From assembly GCA_025351545.1 (NCBI GenBank), contig JANXVQ010000169.1, forward strand, positions 1 through 11,079: DNA of 11,079 nt, written 5' to 3'. A program made the translations under genes and the position numbers. Every line of letters begins with the position of its first letter. Position 1 is the stretch's first letter. Source of the stretch: Spirosoma sp. (GTDB lineage: Bacteria; Bacteroidota; Bacteroidia; Cytophagales; Spirosomataceae). A model generated the notes under the pieces. The model was given only the letters and a program-made list of their open reading frames with translations. It did no database searches and was not told the DNA's origin. This document shows, one piece after another, positions 6,334 to 11,079 of this stretch.

Positions 6334-6522
6334 ATGATAACGTCAAAATTTCCTGGATTATTAATTGCTCTTACAATGGTTATATCGGTGAGTGGTTGTG
6401 CGCCAGCTTATCACGAAGGAAACCATTATGGCAACTCTTACGGTCATCGTCATTACAGCCCACCACGTCCGGCTCCACAACCTTACGGTGGCAATTACGG
6501 ATATGGTCGCCCTGGTTGGTAA
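6334..6522 (+). CDS. Small His/Gly/Tyr-rich lipoprotein, 62 aa
   Basis: This predicted lipoprotein has a hydrophobic signal (GLLIALTMVISV) ending in the lipobox VSGC, with Cys22 as the likely lipidated residue. The mature part is about 41 residues with 8 Gly, 7 Tyr, 4 His and several Pro (HYGNSYGHRHYSPPRP, PQPYGGNYGYGRPGW) and no obvious fold. It is probably anchored to the inner or outer membrane and flexible. His-rich tails can bind metals, but that is speculation here. It has its own terminator 18 bp downstream and is divergent from the S46 gene, so it is probably a single-gene transcript. Small lipoproteins with this kind of Tyr/Gly/His tail are widespread and mostly uncharacterised. The signal, the lipobox and the dedicated terminator together make it a real gene. 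Confidence 0.8.
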   Translation: MITSKFPGLLIALTMVISVSGCAPAYHEGNHYGNSYGHRHYSPPRPAPQPYGGNYGYGRPGW

Positions 6523-6539
6523 TCGTTGATAAATCAGGA

Positions 6540-6571
6540 AGGTGCCTACTTATAAAGTGGGCACCTTTTTT
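6540..6571 (+). terminator. Rho-independent terminator after the small lipoprotein gene
   Basis: The arms at 6540-6551 and 6555-6566 form a 12-bp stem with a 3-nt loop, followed by a run of six T (6566-6571). The only irregular pair is U-G in plus-strand RNA, where the minus strand would have an A-C mismatch, so the hairpin is oriented for the plus-strand lipoprotein transcript. Confidence 0.93.
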
Positions 6572-6657
6572 CATGTGGAACTCATAAGCCTGTTTTACAC
6601 TTTATTTTATCATTCAGTATTGCTTACCCCAATACCACCATTCATTAAATACATAGT

Positions 6658-7485
6658 ATGAAGCAGACACGTTTACTTGTGCCTTTGTTTTTTTGTTGCC
6701 TGTTACAACCTGTTTTTGCCCAGCAGTCGCTTCCCGAAAAGACCATAAAAGTTGGTAAAATACCCGGCAGTTTTTACTTCACCTGGGGATATAACCGCGA
6801 TTGGTATACGAAAAGCACTATTCATTTTCGCAATACAACAACTGATAATTACGACTTCACTTTTATTGATGCGAAGGCGCATGATCGGCCCGATTTACAG
6901 GATTTTTATAAAATCACTAACTTAACGGTTCCACAATATGACCTGAACATCGGCTATTTTTTCAACGATAAACGCGACCTCGGCATCGAATTGAGCTGGG
7001 ATCACCTTAAATATATCGTTACCGATAATCAGGTCATTCACGTGCAGGGCCAAATTAGAGGGCACCAGATTGATAAGGACACATTGGTGACGCCCGATTT
7101 TGTGCATCTACAGCACACTAACGGCAACAATTACCTGATGCTCAACTTGGTGAAACGACAGAAACTCTGGCAATCCAAGCATATTCAGTTGAGCGCTATT
7201 GGCAAAATTGGTGGTGGACCATTAATTTCCTACACAATTTCAACCATTCTGGGTAGCAGTCAGGAAGGTCCATTCCGCTATCACGGTGTAGTCGCAGCCC
7301 TAAGTGCAGGCTTAAAACTTGACATCTTCAGGTATTTCTTTTTACAATCTGACTTTCAGGGCGCCTGGGCAGATTATACAAATACCAAACTCGGAGCCGA
7401 CAATCAGGGACTGGCCACTCATCACTTCTATTCGTTACAATATAAGTATGCCTTTGGCTTCAACTATCCCCTTGGTAAGCGGTAA
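6658..7485 (+). CDS. Secreted protein, probable outer-membrane beta-barrel, unrecognised family
   Basis: This exported protein of 275 residues has a signal peptide at about residues 1-21 (cleavage after PVFA before Gln22). The rest shows alternating hydrophobic/polar stretches rich in Tyr, Phe and Trp (SFYFTWGYNRDWY, LNIGYFFNDKRDLGIELSW, FYSLQYKYAFGFNYP), as expected for beta-strands of a small outer-membrane barrel. The TWGYNRDWY segment after the signal, the GKIGGGPLISYT turn, and the alternating final strand support this. The last residue is Arg rather than the common C-terminal Phe. No catalytic motif is recognised, so function is unknown. It starts 86 bp after the lipoprotein terminator. 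It ends one base from the convergent NADH dehydrogenase gene, with no visible terminator in the one-base gap. Confidence 0.75.
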   Translation: MKQTRLLVPLFFCCLLQPVFAQQSLPEKTIKVGKIPGSFYFTWGYNRDWYTKSTIHFRNTTTDNYDFTFIDAKAHDRPDLQDFYKITNLTVPQYDLNIGYFFNDKRDLGIELSWDHLKYIVTDNQVIHVQGQIRGHQIDKDTLVTPDFVHLQHTNGNNYLMLNLVKRQKLWQSKHIQLSAIGKIGGGPLISYTISTILGSSQEGPFRYHGVVAALSAGLKLDIFRYFFLQSDFQGAWADYTNTKLGADNQGLATHHFYSLQYKYAFGFNYPLGKR

Positions 7486-7486
7486 C

Positions 7487-8827
7487 TCAACTCATTTCGT
7501 TTTGTTCCAAAATCTCCTGCCCTACTTTATCATCTTTCCGTATAAATGGACGAATGATAATTCGAGTACCACGCTGGTAAGTAAACAACCGATACATCCA
7601 GTTGCTGAAGACAACCAATTTGCTGCGAAATCCGACAAGATACCAGATGTGTACAAACAGCCAGGCCATCCAGGCAATGAACCCCCCGAGATGAATATTA
7701 CCCGGTAAATCGGCTATAGCCCGGCTACGCCCAACAATGGCTAATGACCCTTTGTCGAAATATTTGAAGGGCTCCGTTGGTTCATTTTTCATCATCCGGC
7801 GCAGATTTTTGGCCAAATGCACCGCCTGCTGAATGGCGGGTTGCGCCACACCAGGATGCCCTTTTGGGTAATCCGCTAACTTCATAAAAGCAATATCGCC
7901 GATAGCGAATACATCGATCAGGCCTTGAACGCGGTTAACAGGATCCACCAGTATCCGGCCCCGCTCAGTCGATTCAGCCGGGATACCGTCAATCATGGCG
8001 CCGGTTACGCCTGCGCCCCAAACCAGCGTTTGCGATTTTATTTGCTCACCTCCTTTAAACGTAACCGTCTCACCATCATACGATTCAACCATTGTATTGA
8101 GTTTAACAACGACGTCCAACTCTTCGAGGTAACGTTGAGCTTTCTGCCCGGATTCCTCAGACATTGGCGGCAATACCTTCCCTAATCCTTCAACGATGTA
8201 AATGCGCATCTGGCTAAAATCCAAGCCCGGATAATCGCTGGGCAGCACATGTTTCCGCATTTCGGCTAATGAACCAGCCATTTCAACCCCCGTTGGACCT
8301 GCTCCGGCAATAACAAACGTAAGCAAACTCTCTCGTTCGGCAGGATCAATAGTAACGCTGGCCTGTTCAAAACACTGTAAAAACTGGCTTCTGACATTGA
8401 GTGCTTCGGGAATCGTTTTGAGCGGAAACGAATATTTTCGAATCTGATCGTTTCCAAAAAAGTTAGACTTCGACCCGCTGGCAATGACCAAATAGTCATA
8501 GTGCAACTCACCAATCATGGTCGTTATCGTCTTGGTTGCCGGATCAATTTTGTTAACCCGTACCATTCGGTAATGAAAGTCCTCGAACCCGTCGAACATC
8601 TTGCGGAAGGGTTCGGCAATAGCATCGGGCTCCAGTCCGGCCGTTGCTACCTGATAGAGTAATGGCCAGAAACCGTTGTAATTTTGTTTGTCGAACAGCA
8701 CCACCTGCACATCCGTATTACGCAGGCTTTTGGCTAAGTTCATTCCACCAAATCCGCCACCGATAATCACGACGCGGAGTTTAGTTGTATTAGGTATATT
8801 GAGCGACAGTTTATCGAATTGAAGCAT
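7487..8827 (-). CDS. ndh: Type II NADH:quinone oxidoreductase (NDH-2) family flavoprotein
   Basis: This 446-residue protein is a two-dinucleotide-fold flavoenzyme that passes electrons from NADH through FAD to quinone at the cytoplasmic membrane without pumping protons. An N-terminal FAD-binding GGGFGG lies at residues 23-28, followed by the family signature NGFWPLLYQVATAGLEP. A second GAGPTG at 175-180 binds NAD(P)H. Asp311 in AIGDIAF contacts FAD, and AQPAIQQ (328-334) matches the quinone-site AQxAxQ motif of NDH-2. The C-terminal 90 residues contain hydrophobic, Trp-rich stretches (GGFIAWMAWLFVHIWYLVGF) suitable for membrane attachment. The length matches the family. It is a single gene with its own divergent spacer upstream. 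The family also includes other pyridine nucleotide-disulfide oxidoreductases, so the symbol is by family, not proven. Confidence 0.92.
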   Translation of the reverse strand: MLQFDKLSLNIPNTTKLRVVIIGGGFGGMNLAKSLRNTDVQVVLFDKQNYNGFWPLLYQVATAGLEPDAIAEPFRKMFDGFEDFHYRMVRVNKIDPATKTITTMIGELHYDYLVIASGSKSNFFGNDQIRKYSFPLKTIPEALNVRSQFLQCFEQASVTIDPAERESLLTFVIAGAGPTGVEMAGSLAEMRKHVLPSDYPGLDFSQMRIYIVEGLGKVLPPMSEESGQKAQRYLEELDVVVKLNTMVESYDGETVTFKGGEQIKSQTLVWGAGVTGAMIDGIPAESTERGRILVDPVNRVQGLIDVFAIGDIAFMKLADYPKGHPGVAQPAIQQAVHLAKNLRRMMKNEPTEPFKYFDKGSLAIVGRSRAIADLPGNIHLGGFIAWMAWLFVHIWYLVGFRSKLVVFSNWMYRLFTYQRGTRIIIRPFIRKDDKVGQEILEQNEMS

Positions 8828-8858
8828 AATTTTCAGGCGTTTAGCCCATCAATCTTTT

Positions 8859-8882
8859 CTGATTATAGTACCTTGTAATCAG
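8859..8882. promoter_or_regulatory. 7-bp dyad in the ndh/TonB-receptor divergent spacer
   Basis: CTGATTA (8859-8865) and TAATCAG (8876-8882) are exact inverted copies separated by 10 bp, 32 bp upstream of the ndh start codon. They could be an operator or a leader stem. No regulator is nearby, and such short dyads are common by chance. Confidence 0.2.
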
Positions 8883-8918
8883 GCATTTTGTTTGACTAAA
8901 AGACCGAAATTAAGCAAT

Positions 8919-8933
8919 TGACAACAGGTGTCA
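8919..8933. promoter_or_regulatory. TGACA-N5-TGTCA dyad in the same spacer
   Basis: The half-sites TGACA and TGTCA are perfectly inverted around 5 bp, about 85 bp upstream of the ndh start codon and about 54 bp upstream of the TonB-receptor -7 box. A dimeric regulator could bind between the divergent promoters. This is inferred from symmetry alone. Confidence 0.2.
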
Positions 8934-8986
8934 CCGTTTCGTTATAGGATTTCATGTAAAATGTTAATACAGACTCTAATCTATAG

Positions 8987-8994
8987 TAACTTTG
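8987..8994 (+). promoter_or_regulatory. Bacteroidota-type -7 box (TAACTTTG) for the TonB-dependent receptor
   Basis: TAACTTTG is a perfect match to the Bacteroidota -7 consensus TAnnTTTG and lies 51 bp upstream of the receptor ATG. The -33 element is weak; TGTTA at 8962-8966 is the nearest candidate at about the right spacing. Transcription would start near position 9000 and give a leader of roughly 46 nt. This is the only clear match to the consensus that I found in the intergenic regions. Confidence 0.6.
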
Positions 8995-9045
8995 CAACAA
9001 TCGGGGTTACATCACGCGTTCTTTAGCTCAGACACTTCCTACTCC

Positions 9046-11079
9046 ATGCGAATACGTTTACAAACTTGTGTCATTATACTACTATTTATCAACAACTTAT
9101 GGGCGCAAAACGCTCCCATTCGCTTTACTGTAAGCGGTTACATTCGTGAAACTGGTAGCCAGGAAGCGCTGATTGGTGTGAATGTATATTTGCCTGGTAC
9201 AACAACGGGCACGACGACCAATACCTACGGTTTTTATTCACTGACACTACCCGCCCGGGATACTTTGCGGCTGGCCTATTCATTTGTAGGCTACGAAATT
9301 GTCGGGCGCACGGTCATCCTTCGTACCAATCAAACGGTGAATGTATTTCTGGCTCCCGGCCGGGCATTAACAGAGGTAGATGTGAAAGCGGGTCGACTGA
9401 CGGAGAAAGTCAGCGAAAGTGCCCAGATGAGTACAATTGACATACCCGTTGCACAGATCAGAAAAATACCGGCATTTCTGGGCGAGAAAGACGTATTGAA
9501 AGTACTGCAACTGATGCCGGGCGTACAAAAAGGCTCTGAAGGACAAACGGGCATTTATGTTCGAGGGGGTGGACCAGATCAAAATTTGATCATTCTGGAT
9601 GATGCCGTCGTCTATAACGCCAGCCATTTGTTTGGGTTCTTTTCTGTCTTTAATGGCGATGCGATCAAAAGCGTTGAGTTAATAAAAGGTGGTTTCCCGG
9701 CACGGTATGGCGGGCGGCTTTCGTCGGTTATCGACCTGAATATGAAAGATGGCAACCGCGAAAAACTGCACGGAGAGGGCGGTATTGGCCTGATTGCTTC
9801 CCGGCTACTGCTCGAAGGTCCGCTGACGAAGAACAAAAAAGCATCGTTTCTTATATCGGGTCGGCGAACGTATTTAGACGTTTTGGCCGCTCCATTCATT
9901 CGGGCGCAGTCGGGCGGTACACTTACCGCAGGCTACTACTTCTACGACCTTAACGCCAAAGCCAATTACGATTTTGGCCCAACGAATAAAGTATACCTGA
10001 GCGGCTACTTTGGCCGCGACCGATTCTACGCCAACGATAAAACCGCCGATACGGATGCAGGATTAAGCTGGGGAAATGCCACCGGCACCCTTCGGTGGAA
10101 TCACCTGTTCAATCAAAAATTATTCTCTAATCTCTCCCTGATTTTCAGCGACTACAAATTCCAGATTTCATCTGTAGAGAAGAGTACGCAGAATGCAGAA
10201 ACCTATTCACTCTACTACAATTCGGGCATTCGGGATTTCTCGTTGAAATACGACGTAGACTATTATCCCAACCCCAAACACTCTATACGAATGGGTGTGC
10301 AAAGTACATACCACCGCTTCACGCCCAGTGCTGTGGTGCTGCAAAATGCGGGCATAAATCAGTCGATTAATAATGTAAATAACATCGACGTAATGGAATC
10401 GGGTATTTATGCCGAAGATACGTGGCGGCCGTCTAGCCGGTGGCACGTGAATGGAGGGCTACGGCTAAGTTATTTCCAACAGAAAGACGCAGGTTATGTC
10501 CGGCCCGAACCTCGATTATCGGCAGCGTTTACCCTCAAACCCGATTTATCCGTTAAGGCATCGTATGCGCTCATGAACCAGTATGTGCATTTGCTGTCGA
10601 ACACGGGAATCGGCCTCCCCACCGATTTGTGGGTACCTACAACTGATCGGGTAAAGCCGCAACAATCGCAACAGGTAGCCATTGGCATCGCCAAGGACTT
10701 CACCGACAAGGGATTAACGCTAACCGTGGAAGGTTACTACAAGTCGATGAGTAATATTATCAACTATAAAGAAGGTGCCAGCTTTCTGCTCATCAACGAC
10801 CCAACAGCGGCCAACAGCGTTCGCTGGGAAGATAATGTAACAGCGGGCCGGGGCTGGTCGTACGGTGCGGAGTTTTTTCTGCAGAAAAAAGTCGGGAGGT
10901 TCTCCGGTTGGGCGGGCTACACTCTCTCCTGGACACAGTGGCAGTTCGCCGATCTTAACGGCGGTCAACCCTATTATCCACGCTACGACCGACGACACGA
11001 CATTTCATTGGTTGGTATTTATGAATTGAACAAACGCATTACGCTTTCAGCCGTTTGGGTATATGGTACGGGCAATGCG
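9046..11079 (+). CDS. TonB-dependent outer-membrane receptor with N-terminal carboxypeptidase-regulatory-like domain (3' end beyond window)
   Basis: The frame is open from ATG 9046 to the window edge, giving 678 residues with no stop. A signal peptide covers about residues 1-20 (INNLWA before Gln21). A CarboxypepD_reg-like beta-sandwich follows at about 28-105 (FTVSGYIRETGSQEALIGVNVYLPG, with the TNTYGFYSLTLP turn). The plug domain runs from about 125 to 235, with VRGGGPDQN from residue 172, YNASHLFGFFSVF, and ARYGGRLSSV around 221. The rest is barrel strands. The importer takes up a ligand across the outer membrane using TonB energy; the substrate is not readable. It lacks SusC-scale length and has no SusD partner in view. 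Related receptors in this phylum often precede a DUF4249 protein, which would lie beyond the window. It is divergent from ndh and has a good -7 box. Confidence 0.95.
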   Translation, partial: MRIRLQTCVIILLFINNLWAQNAPIRFTVSGYIRETGSQEALIGVNVYLPGTTTGTTTNTYGFYSLTLPARDTLRLAYSFVGYEIVGRTVILRTNQTVNVFLAPGRALTEVDVKAGRLTEKVSESAQMSTIDIPVAQIRKIPAFLGEKDVLKVLQLMPGVQKGSEGQTGIYVRGGGPDQNLIILDDAVVYNASHLFGFFSVFNGDAIKSVELIKGGFPARYGGRLSSVIDLNMKDGNREKLHGEGGIGLIASRLLLEGPLTKNKKASFLISGRRTYLDVLAAPFIRAQSGGTLTAGYYFYDLNAKANYDFGPTNKVYLSGYFGRDRFYANDKTADTDAGLSWGNATGTLRWNHLFNQKLFSNLSLIFSDYKFQISSVEKSTQNAETYSLYYNSGIRDFSLKYDVDYYPNPKHSIRMGVQSTYHRFTPSAVVLQNAGINQSINNVNNIDVMESGIYAEDTWRPSSRWHVNGGLRLSYFQQKDAGYVRPEPRLSAAFTLKPDLSVKASYALMNQYVHLLSNTGIGLPTDLWVPTTDRVKPQQSQQVAIGIAKDFTDKGLTLTVEGYYKSMSNIINYKEGASFLLINDPTAANSVRWEDNVTAGRGWSYGAEFFLQKKVGRFSGWAGYTLSWTQWQFADLNGGQPYYPRYDRRHDISLVGIYELNKRITLSAVWVYGTGNA

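Noticed and set aside
9330..9899. Several minus-strand open frames of 74-95 codons
   Set aside because: They are antisense to the plug domain of the TonB-dependent receptor, whose frame is fully open and has clear family motifs.
10207..10998. Minus-strand open frames of 71-92 codons
   Set aside because: They are antisense to the receptor's beta-barrel region and show no independent coding evidence.
1..11079. CRISPR array, tRNA, rRNA, riboswitch or prophage
   Set aside because: No regularly spaced repeats, no cloverleaf-like or rRNA-like segments, and no phage or defence genes were seen.

Overview
The window looks like chromosome of a Bacteroidota member, most plausibly a Cytophagales genome of the Spirosoma/Dyadobacter type. 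The evidence is a moderate GC content, almost no Shine-Dalgarno sequences, a Bacteroidota-type -7 box (TAnnTTTG) before the last gene, and typical families: S46 and S9 peptidases, a DinB-like protein, and a TonB-dependent receptor with an N-terminal carboxypeptidase-regulatory-like domain. The genus is an inference; the phylum is fairly secure.

Layout. Positions 1-210 hold a perfect 55-bp inverted repeat around a 100-bp spacer at the 3' end of a minus-strand Nudix hydrolase gene (126-791). Next on the minus strand come a 336-bp gap with two doubtful micro-ORFs and a hairpin, a secreted S9 prolyl-oligopeptidase-type peptidase (1128-3362), a DinB-like protein (3370-3891) 7 bp upstream of it in a probable operon, a 20-bp stem terminator (3913-3957), and a secreted S46 dipeptidyl-peptidase (3987-6146). 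A divergent spacer leads to a small His/Gly/Tyr-rich lipoprotein on the plus strand (6334-6522) with a clear terminator, then a secreted 275-residue probable outer-membrane protein (6658-7485). This meets a convergent type II NADH dehydrogenase-like gene (7487-8827, minus) with one base between them. A second divergent spacer with a good Bacteroidota promoter leads to the TonB-dependent receptor (9046 to the window edge, still open).

Functionally most genes are envelope or housekeeping genes: two exported peptidases that could complete periplasmic peptide breakdown to dipeptides, an outer-membrane importer, a small lipoprotein, a probable outer-membrane protein, and a respiratory NADH:quinone oxidoreductase. 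No mobile element, tRNA, rRNA, CRISPR array or defence locus is visible.

The one striking feature is at the left edge. Flipping the 100-bp spacer between the 55-bp repeats would exchange the last residues of the Nudix protein (9 residues against 14), with the reading frame kept exactly at the repeat border. This is either a small invertible C-terminus switch or an assembly artefact at a contig end. The repeat starts at base 1 and is 55 bp long, a common assembler k-mer length, so the artefact explanation is serious.
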